From: Bacteroidaceae bacterium
Lineage (GTDB): Bacteria > Bacteroidota > Bacteroidia > Bacteroidales > Bacteroidaceae
Assembly (NCBI GenBank): GCA_024401225.1
Contig: JAKSLM010000002.1
Span: 1 to 64,000, forward strand
DNA: 64,000 nt
Direction: 5' to 3'
The position numbers and the translations under genes were made by a program. The notes below the pieces were generated by a model. It saw nothing but the letters and a program-made list of their open reading frames with translations, was not told the DNA's origin and made no database searches. Each line of letters opens with the position of its first letter. The stretch's first letter is position 1. Shown here one piece after another: positions 15,953-25,562 of this stretch.

Positions 15953-15970
15953 AATTATATATTCCTCCTA

Positions 15971-16672
15971 TTAGTTTTTACGTGGATCAATAGACTTAAC
16001 TGCGCCGTCCTCTTCCTTAGTGCGGCCGTAAGTACCTGTTACACTCTTGAGAGCCTCGTCAGCTGGTACACCCTTCTTGATAGCGTCCATGAACTTGCCC
16101 ATGTGAACGAACTCGTAACCGCATACCTGGTCGTCCTTGTCGAGATACATCTTTGTGATGTAACCCTCTGTGAGCTGGAGGTAGCGAGTTCCCTTAGCCT
16201 TAGTACCGTAGAGGGTACCTGTCTGAGAGATGAGACCCTTACCGAGGTCCTCAAGACCAGCACCGATCATAAGACCACCCTCAGAGAATGCAGACTGAGT
16301 ACGTCCGTATACGATCTGGAGGAAGAGTTCACGCATTGCTGTGTTGATAGCATCGCAAACGAGGTCAGTATTGAGAGCTTCGAGAATAGTCTTGCCAGGG
16401 AGGATTTCAGATGCCATAGCAGCTGAGTGAGTCATACCTGAGCAACCGATTGTCTCAACGAGACACTCCTCGATAATACCTTCCTTTACATTGAGAGTAA
16501 GCTTACAAGCACCCTGCTGTGGAGCACACCAACCGATACCGTGAGTAAGACCGCTGATGTCCTTGATTTCCTTAGCCTGGATCCACTTTCCCTCTTCTGG
16601 GATTGGAGCTGGTCCGTGGTTAGGGCCTTTGGCTATGCAGCACATTTCCTGCACTTCTTTAGAATAAACCAT
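15971..16672 (-). CDS. NifU-like iron-sulfur cluster scaffold protein
   Basis: 233 residues. The central part resembles the IscU/NifU N-terminal scaffold: GWCAPQQGACKLTLNVKEGIIEE, then ETIGCSGMTHSAAMASEIL. Cysteines at 11, 12, 49, 56, 70 and 77 with His83 are candidates for cluster ligands. It is longer than an ordinary IscU (about 130 residues) because of an N-terminal extension with a CC pair and a C-terminal part ending in a lysine-rich tail. First gene of a two-gene operon with the GGGtGRT protein. A general housekeeping Isc/Suf role is less likely, as no nifS/sufBCD is adjacent. Confidence 0.8.
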   Translation of the reverse strand: MVYSKEVQEMCCIAKGPNHGPAPIPEEGKWIQAKEIKDISGLTHGIGWCAPQQGACKLTLNVKEGIIEECLVETIGCSGMTHSAAMASEILPGKTILEALNTDLVCDAINTAMRELFLQIVYGRTQSAFSEGGLMIGAGLEDLGKGLISQTGTLYGTKAKGTRYLQLTEGYITKMYLDKDDQVCGYEFVHMGKFMDAIKKGVPADEALKSVTGTYGRTKEEDGAVKSIDPRKN

Positions 16673-16862
16673 AGTGTGATAAATGTTTTTTATTAATAAA
16701 AAAATAAATTATGTGTATATAATTTTTGCAAAAATAAAAAAAAAGGATGAATTACGGAAGAGTTTATGGATTAAAATATTATTAAAAAAAGAGGAAAACG
16801 ACGAAAATGACGCTTTCCATGCGATATTGTAATCTATATCTGCTGATTGACCTGAAAAAAAT

Positions 16863-17246
16863 GAAAGCAGACGGACGATAAGCCGGGTTCTGTATCTTTC
16901 GCCACGGAGGGCGAAAGTGCCTGTCATTTATCCACTACATGAGTCGCCTCATGCCTCTAGCGTTCTACCCTCTACCGAACTGTCGGGCGGGTAACCCTGA
17001 TGGCGGTAGTTTACATGAACTTGCAACTCCCAAGATGCACAGCCAGACGTGTCACCACGCTGCTGGTGGTCTCTTACACCACCTTCTCACCCTTACCAGC
17101 CGGGGAGGCTGGCGGTTGTTTTCTTCTGCATTACTCAACCCTCGCGGACTGCTTGTATATTAGCAAGTGGGATACCCTATGTTGCCCGGACTTTCCTCTT
17201 GTGCAGCCATAAAGCCACACCAGCGACAGACTGTCCGACTGCTTTC
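16863..17246 (-). ncRNA. rnpB: RNase P RNA, bacterial type A-like
   Basis: The catalytic RNA of tRNA 5' processing. On the minus strand the universal GAGGAAAGTCCGGGC block is present near the 5' end and the conserved GAACCCGGCTTATCG block near the 3' end. The ends are set by helix P1: GAAAGCAG at the 5' end pairs with CTGCTTTC at the 3' end, extended by GGAC with GTCC. Length is about 384 nt. A TAACTTTG box at 17253-17260 lies seven bases upstream of the predicted 5' end, in the right place for a Bacteroidota -7 element. It is transcribed divergently from htrA. Confidence 0.95.
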
Positions 17247-17252
17247 AGTCGG

Positions 17253-17260
17253 CAAAGTTA
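17253..17260 (-). promoter_or_regulatory. -7 box of the RNase P RNA promoter
   Basis: TAACTTTG on the minus strand matches TAnnTTTG and sits seven bases before the RNA 5' end predicted from helix P1. No clear TTTG -33 was found. Confidence 0.6.
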
Positions 17261-17452
17261 GTAAAAATTTATACATTAATAATAATGTGTATTTCATAAA
17301 ATGACTGATGCTTAACATATTTAACACATTTAGCGTGTTTTCATGTCTCAAAACAATTGTGAAAAAGTGAATTTTGTTGTTTAATCGGTGTTAATGCAGC
17401 AAGATTATTTGTTAAACAATTTCAAATTGCACTCATTTTGTTTGCAAAATGT

Positions 17453-17483
17453 TTTGTCAGTATTAAACCTTATAGTAATTTTG
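17453..17483 (+). promoter_or_regulatory. Promoter of htrA
   Basis: TTTG (17453-17456) and TAATTTTG (17476-17483) with 19-bp spacing. The ATG is 53 bp downstream of the -7 box. Confidence 0.65.
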
Positions 17484-17536
17484 CGTTCGAAAAGTTAAAT
17501 CAAATCGAAAATTAACAATTAAAACATATTTAAGTT

Positions 17537-19090
17537 ATGAATCAGACAACAAAGAGAGTTTATGGAACAATTGCCGCTGTGGCATTTGTATCTGGATTGA
17601 CTGGTGCATTTGCTTTGAATGCCATCAATCATTTTGCAATGGACAAGACTTCATTCATGACCGACACCGAACTCGCCTACGACAATGAGCGCACGGACGA
17701 AAACAAGGTTATGACCGTGTCGAACATTCAGAGCACTCCTGTACAGCCAGTCGACCTTACCGACGCTGCCGAGAAGGGATGTGCTGCCGTAGTATATATT
17801 AAGGTGACAATGGGCGGAAAGACTCGTACCGTAGAGTACAGGGATCCATTCGAGGAGTTCTTCGGCGACTTCTTCGGTCGTGGCAACGGTACTCAGCGCC
17901 GCCAGGTGCAGACACCTAAGCGCGAGGCTGCAGGAAGTGGTGTGATAATTAGCAAGGACGGCTACATAGTGACTAACAACCACGTAGTGGAAGAGGCTAA
18001 CGACATCACCATCACGCTCAACGACAATCGCGAGTTCTCAGCAACCGTTATCGGTCTTGATGCCGACACCGACCTTGCACTCCTCAAGATAGATGGCGAG
18101 AACCTGCCTACACTCACAATGGGCGATTCGGATGCCCTGAAGGTAGGCGAGTGGGTACTTGCCGTAGGTAATCCATTCAACCTCACAAGCACGGTAACAG
18201 CCGGAATAGTAAGTGCAAAGGCACGCAACCTCGGCGCTAACCGTTCGGGAATCGAATCGTTCATCCAGACCGATGCTGCCATCAATCAGGGCAACTCGGG
18301 TGGTGCACTCGTCAACGTGCGCGGCGAGTTGGTCGGCATCAATGCCATGCTCTACAGCAATACCGGTTCGTACAGCGGCTACGGATTTGCAATCCCTACA
18401 AGCATCGTAAAGAAGGTGGTCAACGACCTCAAGAACTATGGTACTGTACAGCGTGCCATGATGGGCATCAGCGGTATGGACCTTCTCAAGTACATCGACA
18501 GCAAGAAGGCTGAGGATGAGAAGTTCAAGCCTGACTTCGGCACAATAGACGGTGTCTACATCGCAGAAGTAATCGAGGACGGCGCTGCTGCAGGTGCAGG
18601 ACTCAAGGAGGGCGACATCATCGTAAGCATGAATGGCAAGAAGATCACAAAGATGTCTGAGCTGCAGGAAGCAACTACAAAGTACGCACCTGGCGACAAT
18701 GCCGTAGTAGGATTCTATCGCGACAAGAAGGAAAAGACTGCTACCATCACATTCAAGAATGCCAAGGGTACGACAGCCGTTGTGAAGTCGACCAACATTT
18801 CCATCCTTGGAGCAGAATTCAAGGAACTGACCGATAACCAGAAGAAGACTCTCAACCTCAGCTCGGGCGTTCAGATATCTTCAATCAAGGAAGGTCGCTT
18901 TGCTGATGCAGGCATCGAGAAGGACTTCATCATCCGTAAGGTGAATGGTCAGAATGTGAAGACAGTTAAGGAACTCGAGCAGTTGTTCAAGGTTGCACAG
19001 AACTCAGAAGATCAGACTCTATGGATCTGGGGACAGACACCAGCTGGACGCCAGATGAGCTTCGCAGTATTCGTAGGCGAAGACAAGTAA
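17537..19090 (+). CDS. htrA: Periplasmic serine protease/chaperone, HtrA (DegP/Do) family
   Basis: 517 residues. An N-terminal hydrophobic signal/anchor (about 9-30) is followed by a trypsin-like protease domain with the complete triad: His149 (TNNHVVE), Asp179 (TDLALLKI) and Ser254 (QGNSGGALVN). Two PDZ domains follow (about 300-400 and 420-510; GDIIVSMNGKKI, KDFIIRKVNGQNV). It degrades or refolds misfolded envelope proteins. The segment before the protease core contains a glycine/phenylalanine-rich loop (PFEEFFGDFFGRGNG) typical of DegP/DegQ proteins. Transcribed alone with a strong terminator. Confidence 0.95.
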   Translation: MNQTTKRVYGTIAAVAFVSGLTGAFALNAINHFAMDKTSFMTDTELAYDNERTDENKVMTVSNIQSTPVQPVDLTDAAEKGCAAVVYIKVTMGGKTRTVEYRDPFEEFFGDFFGRGNGTQRRQVQTPKREAAGSGVIISKDGYIVTNNHVVEEANDITITLNDNREFSATVIGLDADTDLALLKIDGENLPTLTMGDSDALKVGEWVLAVGNPFNLTSTVTAGIVSAKARNLGANRSGIESFIQTDAAINQGNSGGALVNVRGELVGINAMLYSNTGSYSGYGFAIPTSIVKKVVNDLKNYGTVQRAMMGISGMDLLKYIDSKKAEDEKFKPDFGTIDGVYIAEVIEDGAAAGAGLKEGDIIVSMNGKKITKMSELQEATTKYAPGDNAVVGFYRDKKEKTATITFKNAKGTTAVVKSTNISILGAEFKELTDNQKKTLNLSSGVQISSIKEGRFADAGIEKDFIIRKVNGQNVKTVKELEQLFKVAQNSEDQTLWIWGQTPAGRQMSFAVFVGEDK

Positions 19091-19110
19091 TAACAAGTGT
19101 GACAAACAGA

Positions 19111-19150
19111 AAAAGAGCAAGCGCTTAGTAATAGTGCTTGCTCTTTTTTT
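19111..19150 (+). terminator. Intrinsic terminator of htrA
   Basis: AAAGAGCAAGCGCT pairs with AGTGCTTGCTCTTT and is followed by seven T on the plus strand. It may also serve the convergent GH43 gene. Confidence 0.85.
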
Positions 19151-19169
19151 GTATAAGTGATAGAGTTAC

Positions 19170-21137
19170 TTATTTCTTCAATGGCTTAGGACCTTCGTGA
19201 GTTGGCTTTACAGGAATGATCTTGCCACTCTTGTCGAATGTCATCTTGTCGATACAAACCTGACGATGTGTGCCTGGAGAAAGCTGACGCTCGCGGAAGT
19301 TAGGGTTGATGCGGTGGTAAACGATGTACCACTCATCCTTGCCAGGAATCTGGAGTACTGAATTGTGAGCAGTACCGTAGATCTTCTGCGATGGATCCTG
19401 CTGGATAACGATTGGCTCAGCAGCAACCTCGATAGGGCCGAGCGGACTCTTGGCAGTTCCGTAAGCTACGTGATAGTTGTCAGCACCAGTATCGTCAACC
19501 GACCAGAGGAAATAGTATGTGCCCTTGCGGTAGAATACGTACGCACCCTCGCGGTAAGCATAATCCTTGAGCGAGCCACCCTTTGGAGTGAGGTTGACCA
19601 TTGTCTCCTGCTTGATGCTTGTCATGTCGTCGTTGAGCTCAGCACCTGCCATGAAGCCGTTGCCCCAATAGAGATAGAACTTGCCCGACTTTGGATCCTG
19701 GAACACGTCAACATCGATCGACTGGCCTCCACGAACGTCGGAAGGACGGATATTGTCTGTAATCACAGGGTGGCCGCAATCAACGAATGGACCTGTAGGT
19801 GAGTCAGATACTGCACAACCGATCTCCTTGCGGTTAGACTGTGGATTGTGAGCAGAGAAGTAGAAGTAGTACTTATAGTCCTTACCAACCTTGCGTTCGA
19901 TGATGCATGGAGCCCAAGCGTTGCCGTTTGCCCACTTCACCTGATCGCCCTTGACGTCGAGCATCTTTCCTTCGTCTGTCCAGCTTACAAGGTCAGATGA
20001 TGAGAATACCGAGAAGTCGTGGCCACCCCATCCTGGAGTACCATCGGTAGTAGAGTAGATGTAGTACTTCTTTGTCTTGTTGGAATAGAGCACCTCTGGG
20101 TCAGCATGGAAACCTGGAAGAATAGGGTTGACACCGTCACCCCATTCTGCGATGAGGCGGTCCTTCTCAGCCTGAGTGATAGGCATGATGGTTCCGTGGC
20201 GAGGAGTGAATCGGCCGTGAGTCTTAGTGTCCTGAACCTTAGTGAATGTCTTGAGGTCCTCTGACTTGCAGAACTGATAGTGACCTGATCCGTAGCAGTC
20301 GTACATTACAACCCACGACTTGCCATCAAGGCTCTTGCATACGCCTACGCCCTCGACAGCTTCCTTTGTCTGCTCTACGTGTCCATCGAGCATCTGCCAC
20401 TTGTCTGTGAGGTTCTTGGCTACAGCCTGATAGATGCCTCGGCCCGACTCCTGCTTGTAGAAGAGGTGGTACATCTGGTCAGCCTCGTTGTACACGATGT
20501 CGCCATCGATGGTAGCGTTGCCAGCATCGAAGAGCCACTTTGGTTCGCCCTCAAGGTCGGTGAAGTCATCGTTTACATACGAATAGAATATCTTGTCGTA
20601 GTTGAGTTTACCATCGTTTGTAAGGAGCGAGTAGAACACCATGTACTTCTTTGCCTGATGGTCGTAGATGGTCTCTGGAGCCCATACACGAGTCACGTTC
20701 TTCCAGAGCTTTGGATACTTGGTAGGGAAGTTGATGGCTGAGTGAGTCCAATGGATGAGGTCGGTCGACTTCATGAGCACCAGTCCGCGGTTGCTTGCCC
20801 ATCCGAGGCTCGACTTCATGTCGGTTACAACCATATAGAATGTCTTGCCATCCTCGCCGCGAAGGATGTGTGGGTCACGTACACATTGGGTGTAGGCGAT
20901 AGTATCGGACTTGATGACAGGCAAACCCTGATTGAGCAATGTGTAGTTGTAGCCATCCTCCGAGAGAGCATAGCAAATCTGCTCTTCCTCAGGTGCGTTG
21001 CCTGTGAAATAAGTGAAGAGGAAGGCAACCTTTTCGTTAGGATCCTTTACCTCAGGAACTGCTTTTGCCTTCTTCTGAGCGAAGGTAGGCGATGCTGCCA
21101 GTATAAGGGAAGCAGCTGCAAATAGTAGTTTCTTCAT
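19170..21137 (-). CDS. Secreted bimodular family 43 glycoside hydrolase (arabinosidase/xylosidase type)
   Basis: 655 residues: signal peptide (about 1-21, SPTFAQ) and two five-bladed propeller-like regions. The first (about 35-320) resembles a GH43-like fold (CVRDPHILRGEDGKTFYMVVT, RVWAPETIYD). The second (about 335-620) is a clear GH43 domain, with NPILPGFHADPEVL supplying the catalytic base Asp, SIDVDVFQDPKSGKFYLYWGN the pKa modulator and YREGAYVFYRKGTYYFLWS the acid Glu. GH43 enzymes remove arabinose or xylose from arabinan and arabinoxylan; the precise substrate is not fixed by sequence. The first domain may be non-catalytic. Confidence 0.88.
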   Translation of the reverse strand: MKKLLFAAASLILAASPTFAQKKAKAVPEVKDPNEKVAFLFTYFTGNAPEEEQICYALSEDGYNYTLLNQGLPVIKSDTIAYTQCVRDPHILRGEDGKTFYMVVTDMKSSLGWASNRGLVLMKSTDLIHWTHSAINFPTKYPKLWKNVTRVWAPETIYDHQAKKYMVFYSLLTNDGKLNYDKIFYSYVNDDFTDLEGEPKWLFDAGNATIDGDIVYNEADQMYHLFYKQESGRGIYQAVAKNLTDKWQMLDGHVEQTKEAVEGVGVCKSLDGKSWVVMYDCYGSGHYQFCKSEDLKTFTKVQDTKTHGRFTPRHGTIMPITQAEKDRLIAEWGDGVNPILPGFHADPEVLYSNKTKKYYIYSTTDGTPGWGGHDFSVFSSSDLVSWTDEGKMLDVKGDQVKWANGNAWAPCIIERKVGKDYKYYFYFSAHNPQSNRKEIGCAVSDSPTGPFVDCGHPVITDNIRPSDVRGGQSIDVDVFQDPKSGKFYLYWGNGFMAGAELNDDMTSIKQETMVNLTPKGGSLKDYAYREGAYVFYRKGTYYFLWSVDDTGADNYHVAYGTAKSPLGPIEVAAEPIVIQQDPSQKIYGTAHNSVLQIPGKDEWYIVYHRINPNFRERQLSPGTHRQVCIDKMTFDKSGKIIPVKPTHEGPKPLKK

Positions 21138-21152
21138 GGATGATTGAATTGA

Positions 21153-21524
21153 TTATAGTTTAGATAAGAATTTTTCTCTGTCGACGATGAATCGAAGGTG
21201 TGTGCCTTCGCCTACCACGGTGTCGCCCATCCTGGCAACAATATTGAACGAAAGCTTCTTGCCATCCACCTTGGTAAGGGTGGCAGTTGCTTCTATCTCT
21301 GCACCCACCTTCGACGGACGCAGATGGGACGACTCTATGTGTCCTCCTACTGTCGTTTGTCCTGCTTCAAGCTCTGGGGCTACTGCAAGCATGGCGGCAT
21401 TCTCCATGAGTGCCATCATCTGAGGGGTTGCGAGCACAGGCATGTCGCCCGATCCGAGTGCAATGGCTGTGTTGGCATCAGTAACGGTGAGTCGTGATGT
21501 ATGTGTGAGTCCTACGTTTATCAT
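21153..21524 (-). CDS. Hotdog-fold thioesterase, fluoroacetyl-CoA-thioesterase-like
   Basis: 123 residues, a single hotdog domain. The triad Thr33-Glu41-His67 has the same spacing (8 and 26 residues) as the Thr42-Glu50-His76 triad of FlK, and the surroundings LATPQMMALMENAAM and TVGGHIESSHLRPS fit. Many Bacteroidota carry this protein annotated only as a thioesterase; real fluoroacetyl-CoA activity is unlikely, and it probably clears an unwanted short-chain acyl-CoA. It lies 15 bp downstream of the GH43 stop... its own start is preceded by the rarA gene on the same strand, 103 bp away, and it reads towards the GH43 gene, so the order is rarA, thioesterase, GH43. Confidence 0.8.
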   Translation of the reverse strand: MINVGLTHTSRLTVTDANTAIALGSGDMPVLATPQMMALMENAAMLAVAPELEAGQTTVGGHIESSHLRPSKVGAEIEATATLTKVDGKKLSFNIVARMGDTVVGEGTHLRFIVDREKFLSKL

Positions 21525-21627
21525 AAGTTAAAAAAATATGCTCTTCACAAAGAATTGTCAGTATGTTTTTATCATGGACATTAAATATCTTTGCAAAGAT
21601 ATGTTATTAATTTCAAAATTGCAAATT

Positions 21628-22890
21628 TTATTTCTTAAATCTTTCTCCCCAAAGTTGAATCATGCGTTCTTGCAGCTTGTTTTCGGACGGATTGGATTGA
21701 GAATGCCAAAAACGTTGGTCAGTTGCGCCATCAGGCAGGAACTGCTGCTCAACGAAGTTACCTTTGTAGGCATGAGCATATTTGTAGTCCTTGCCGTACC
21801 CCAGTTGGGCCATGAGCTTGGTAGGTGCATTGCGCAGATGGAGTGGGATAGGGAGGTTGCCCGTCTGCTGCACATATTGAAGGGCAGAATTGATGGCTTC
21901 GTAGGCTGAATTGGACTTTGGCGAGGTCGCAAGGTAAACTGTGGCCTCAGCAAGCGGTATGCGTCCCTCGGGCATTCCTATCTTGCTCACCGTGTCAAAT
22001 GCAGCATTGGCAAGGAGAAGTGCATTAGGGTTGGCCAAGCCGACATCCTCGCTGGCAGAGATGACGAGTCGGCGGGCAATGAACACAGGGTCCTCACCTC
22101 CTTCTATCATGCGGGCAAGATAATAAATGGCTGCATCGGGATCGCTGCCTCTGATGCTCTTGATGAATGCAGAGATGATGTCGTAATGCATCTCTCCATC
22201 CTTATCGTAGGCAAGAGGGTTCTGCTGCAACGTTTCAGTCACGATTTCATCGGTAATCTGATTCTTACCGCTCTCCGTCACCAGTTCAAGGATGTTAAGC
22301 AGCTTGCGCGCATCGCCGCCACTATAGCGAAGCATGGCATCGGTCTCCAGAAACTCGATGTTGCGCTCCTTGAGGTAAATGTCTTTCTTTACAGCATTTT
22401 CAAGAAGTTCAAGGAGGTCGTCCTTCTCCAGACTCTTGAGCACATAGACCTGGCAACGCGACAGGAGCGGACGGATCACCTCAAACGATGGATTCTCGGT
22501 CGTAGCACCTATCAACGTCACGATGCCTTGTTCTACTGCTCCGAGAAGTGAGTCTTGTTGTGACTTTGAGAAACGATGGATTTCATCGATGAAAAGGATA
22601 GGGGACATCTGTCCGAAAAACCTCGATGATCTCGCCTTGTCGATCACTTCACGCACATCCTTCACGCCGCTTGTCACCGCACTCAACGTGAAGAATGGCA
22701 CATCGAGTGTCTTGGCAATGATGTTTGCAAGTGTGGTCTTACCTACGCCTGGAGGTCCCCAAAGGATGAAGGACGAGATGCGCTTCATGTCTATCATGCG
22801 GCGTATTACGCTTCCTTCACCTACGAGGTGCTTTTGTCCGATGTATTCGTCTATGGTTTGCGGACGAAGTCTTTCTGCTAATGGTTGCAC
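21628..22890 (-). CDS. rarA: Replication-associated recombination protein A (AAA+ ATPase)
   Basis: 420 residues. AAA+ ATPase of the RarA/MgsA/WRNIP1 family, which acts at stalled replication forks. Walker A GPPGVGKT (45-52), Walker B ILFIDEIH (98-105) followed by RFSKSQQDSLL, and sensor region LIGATTENPSF are visible. The C-terminal part (SDPDAAIYYLARMIEGGEDPVFIARRL) is the family tetramerisation/helical domain. Same strand as mutS2 (77 bp) and uvrA; the three form a DNA-maintenance run. Confidence 0.95.
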   Translation of the reverse strand: MQPLAERLRPQTIDEYIGQKHLVGEGSVIRRMIDMKRISSFILWGPPGVGKTTLANIIAKTLDVPFFTLSAVTSGVKDVREVIDKARSSRFFGQMSPILFIDEIHRFSKSQQDSLLGAVEQGIVTLIGATTENPSFEVIRPLLSRCQVYVLKSLEKDDLLELLENAVKKDIYLKERNIEFLETDAMLRYSGGDARKLLNILELVTESGKNQITDEIVTETLQQNPLAYDKDGEMHYDIISAFIKSIRGSDPDAAIYYLARMIEGGEDPVFIARRLVISASEDVGLANPNALLLANAAFDTVSKIGMPEGRIPLAEATVYLATSPKSNSAYEAINSALQYVQQTGNLPIPLHLRNAPTKLMAQLGYGKDYKYAHAYKGNFVEQQFLPDGATDQRFWHSQSNPSENKLQERMIQLWGERFKK

Positions 22891-22967
22891 GAGCTATGTT
22901 TGTTTTTATTTATTCAACAATGATTGAAGAAGAGCAGTTTGTCTTCAAGATTAATGAACAGCCTCAC

Positions 22968-25481
22968 CTAAAGCATCTCAACGATGGTGATGCCGGCACC
23001 TCCAAACTGAGGATGCTCATCGCGTATGTCGGAAACGGCAGGAATGGTCTTCAGGTACTGGCGTATGAGGGTCTTCAGGATTCCTTCGCCTGTGCCGTGA
23101 AGTATCCTTACTCTCGACACTCCTGCTACGAGCGCATCGTCTATGAAGTATGTGATGGTCTGTACAGCCTCATCGCCACGCATTCCTCTCACATCGATGT
23201 CCGACTTGAAGTTGAGGGCTCTCGACCTGATTTCATCGCGTGTTTGGGCGCTCACAAAGGTTGCTGCACTTGCCGATTTGTTTTCCTTAGGAGCATCGCA
23301 AGGTTCGAGGCGGTCGATTCTGACATTTGTAAGTACGGAACCGAATGCCACCTGTGCTTCCTTACCATTCACCTTCGTTATCTTGCCAGGAGCCGAAGTT
23401 CCCTTGATGCGTACATAATTGCCCACCTGAGGCATGAACACCTTTGGTTCGTTCTTTGTAGCCGAAGCACCCTTTGCGGAAATGTCTGGGTTGGAATTCT
23501 TTCCTTTGCCCTTGTTCTCGCGACGACGCTTAATTTTCTCCATCTGACGCTTGATATCTTCCTCCATAGCGTTTTCATCAATATCTTTAATTGATCGCTT
23601 GAAGTCGTTAAGATTCTGGCGGATGATGCGTGTGGCTTCGTTGTCGGCTTGTGCCTCTTTAATCTCCTTAACGGTACGTTCAATCTGGGCATTCGAATTC
23701 TTCAGAATCTCCTCTGCCTCAGCTTTTGCACGGGCAATGATTTCGCGTCGTTCGGAGTGCAAACGGTTTATCTCAGCCTCGTAGCGTTCGATGGTTGCTT
23801 CCATCTGCTTTTCGTGCTGATGAATGGTCTGGCGCTTCTGTTCCCAATAGCGCTTGTCGCGTACGATGTCCTGCAGATACTTGTCCGAATTGATGTAATC
23901 ACGTCCCACAATCTCGGATGCATCGGCAATAACATCTTCCGGAATACCAATCTTACGTGCTATTTCAACAGCAAAACTGCTGCCTGGATTACCTATCTGT
24001 AATTGGTAGAGAGGAGCCATCTGCTGGCGGTCGTAAAGCATGGCACCATTTATGATGCCCTGTGTCTCCTGTGCATAGTGCTTCAGGTTCTGATAGTGGG
24101 TGGTTATTACACCGAACGCATGGCGCTTGTTGAAGCGTTTCAATACGCTCTCTGCTATGGCTCCACCAATCTGAGGCTCTGTACCAGTACCGAACTCATC
24201 AATGAGTATGAGGCTTGCTCCGTCAGCATGCTTCATCATCTGCTTCATGTTGGTCAGATGAGATGAATAGGTCGAGAGGTCGTTCTCCAAACTCTGTTCG
24301 TCACCTATATCTATGAATATGCTCTTGAAGATGCCCATTACGCTACTCTCCGCACATGGCACAGGCATTCCGCTTTGAAGCATGTACTGCAACAATCCGA
24401 CGGTCTTAAGGCATACTGACTTACCGCCAGCATTAGGACCAGAGATGATAAGTATGCGTTGCTTCTTGTTCAGCAGTATGTCGAGCGGTATCACCTTCTT
24501 GCCTTCCTTCTTCTTAAAGGAAAGATAAAGCAATGGATGTATAGCCATGCTTAAATCAACCACTTGTCTATCTTCGATGGATGGCTCGACGGAGTTTGTC
24601 TGTATGGCAAATTTTGCCTTGGCACGAATGAAGTCGATATCAGCCAAAAACTCGTAGCTGAACATTATGTCGTGAATGTCGGGACGAATGTTGTCGCAGA
24701 ATTCGAGGAGTATTCTCTTTATCTCATGTCGCTCATCAGCTTCAAGCTCTCGTATGCGATTGTTGGCTTCAACCACTTCCGCTGGTTCGATGTATACGGT
24801 CTTACCCGTGTCGGATTCATCGTGAACTATGCCTCGTATCTTGCGTTTCATCGCTGGTGCCACAGGTATCACAAGGCGTCCATCGCGAAGGGTAGGAGTG
24901 ACATCCTTCTCGACGAGGCCATCGCCTTTTGCAGCCTTCATGATGTTGTTAAGCATGCGGGAGATGCTGCCTGCAGTTGAAGCCAGTTCCCTTCGTATGG
25001 CCATCAATGTTGGGGATGCCGAATCCTTTACGTGCCCGAATTTGTCAAGAATCTGGTCGATGCGCTTTACTACCATCGGGAAGGTCCTTACGTTGGCCGA
25101 CAGGTCCTGCAGGTATGGGTAAACGGGTATTTCTCCGTCTTCATCGACGCTTTTCTGCAAGAATGCTACAATCTGGCATATTGTGTCGAGCGAGCGCTGA
25201 AGGTCGAAAAGCTCCTGCACCTCAAGGAATGTGTTCTGTATGCGTATGCGCTTCAGGCTCTTTCGTACATCAAAAAAGTTTAGCGAAGGGAAATCCTCGG
25301 TTTGGATAATTTTCACAAACTCCATCGTCTGGCGTACGCTCTTCTTTATATGGCTGTGATCGTGACTGAACGACATCTCACGCACCCTTTGCTGTCCAAG
25401 TTCGCAAAGGCACGCTTCCGAAAGAAGTTCGCGGATGGTCGTGAATCCGATTTTCTGTTCGTATGTATTTGGATAGATCAA
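22968..25481 (-). CDS. mutS2: MutS2 family ATPase/endonuclease
   Basis: 837 residues. Lacks the MutS mismatch-recognition domain. MutS core and clamp (about 1-300), ABC-type ATPase with Walker A GPNAGGKS (348-355) and Walker B ILIDEFGTGTEP, a long charged coiled coil (about 515-640), a KOW-like insert (VRIKGTSAPGKITKVNGKEAQVAFG), and a C-terminal Smr nuclease domain (about 755-837, DIDVRGMRGDEA, RILHGTGEGILK). MutS2 restrains homologous recombination and in some bacteria rescues collided ribosomes. It lies 81 bp downstream of uvrA. Confidence 0.95.
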   Translation of the reverse strand: MIYPNTYEQKIGFTTIRELLSEACLCELGQQRVREMSFSHDHSHIKKSVRQTMEFVKIIQTEDFPSLNFFDVRKSLKRIRIQNTFLEVQELFDLQRSLDTICQIVAFLQKSVDEDGEIPVYPYLQDLSANVRTFPMVVKRIDQILDKFGHVKDSASPTLMAIRRELASTAGSISRMLNNIMKAAKGDGLVEKDVTPTLRDGRLVIPVAPAMKRKIRGIVHDESDTGKTVYIEPAEVVEANNRIRELEADERHEIKRILLEFCDNIRPDIHDIMFSYEFLADIDFIRAKAKFAIQTNSVEPSIEDRQVVDLSMAIHPLLYLSFKKKEGKKVIPLDILLNKKQRILIISGPNAGGKSVCLKTVGLLQYMLQSGMPVPCAESSVMGIFKSIFIDIGDEQSLENDLSTYSSHLTNMKQMMKHADGASLILIDEFGTGTEPQIGGAIAESVLKRFNKRHAFGVITTHYQNLKHYAQETQGIINGAMLYDRQQMAPLYQLQIGNPGSSFAVEIARKIGIPEDVIADASEIVGRDYINSDKYLQDIVRDKRYWEQKRQTIHQHEKQMEATIERYEAEINRLHSERREIIARAKAEAEEILKNSNAQIERTVKEIKEAQADNEATRIIRQNLNDFKRSIKDIDENAMEEDIKRQMEKIKRRRENKGKGKNSNPDISAKGASATKNEPKVFMPQVGNYVRIKGTSAPGKITKVNGKEAQVAFGSVLTNVRIDRLEPCDAPKENKSASAATFVSAQTRDEIRSRALNFKSDIDVRGMRGDEAVQTITYFIDDALVAGVSRVRILHGTGEGILKTLIRQYLKTIPAVSDIRDEHPQFGGAGITIVEML

Positions 25482-25562
25482 TGTCTCTTTATTATATTAA
25501 ATAATGTGTCAGTATAAATTAGTTTTCAAATGCCCATGAGGTCGCACGAAGAATTCTCAAGT

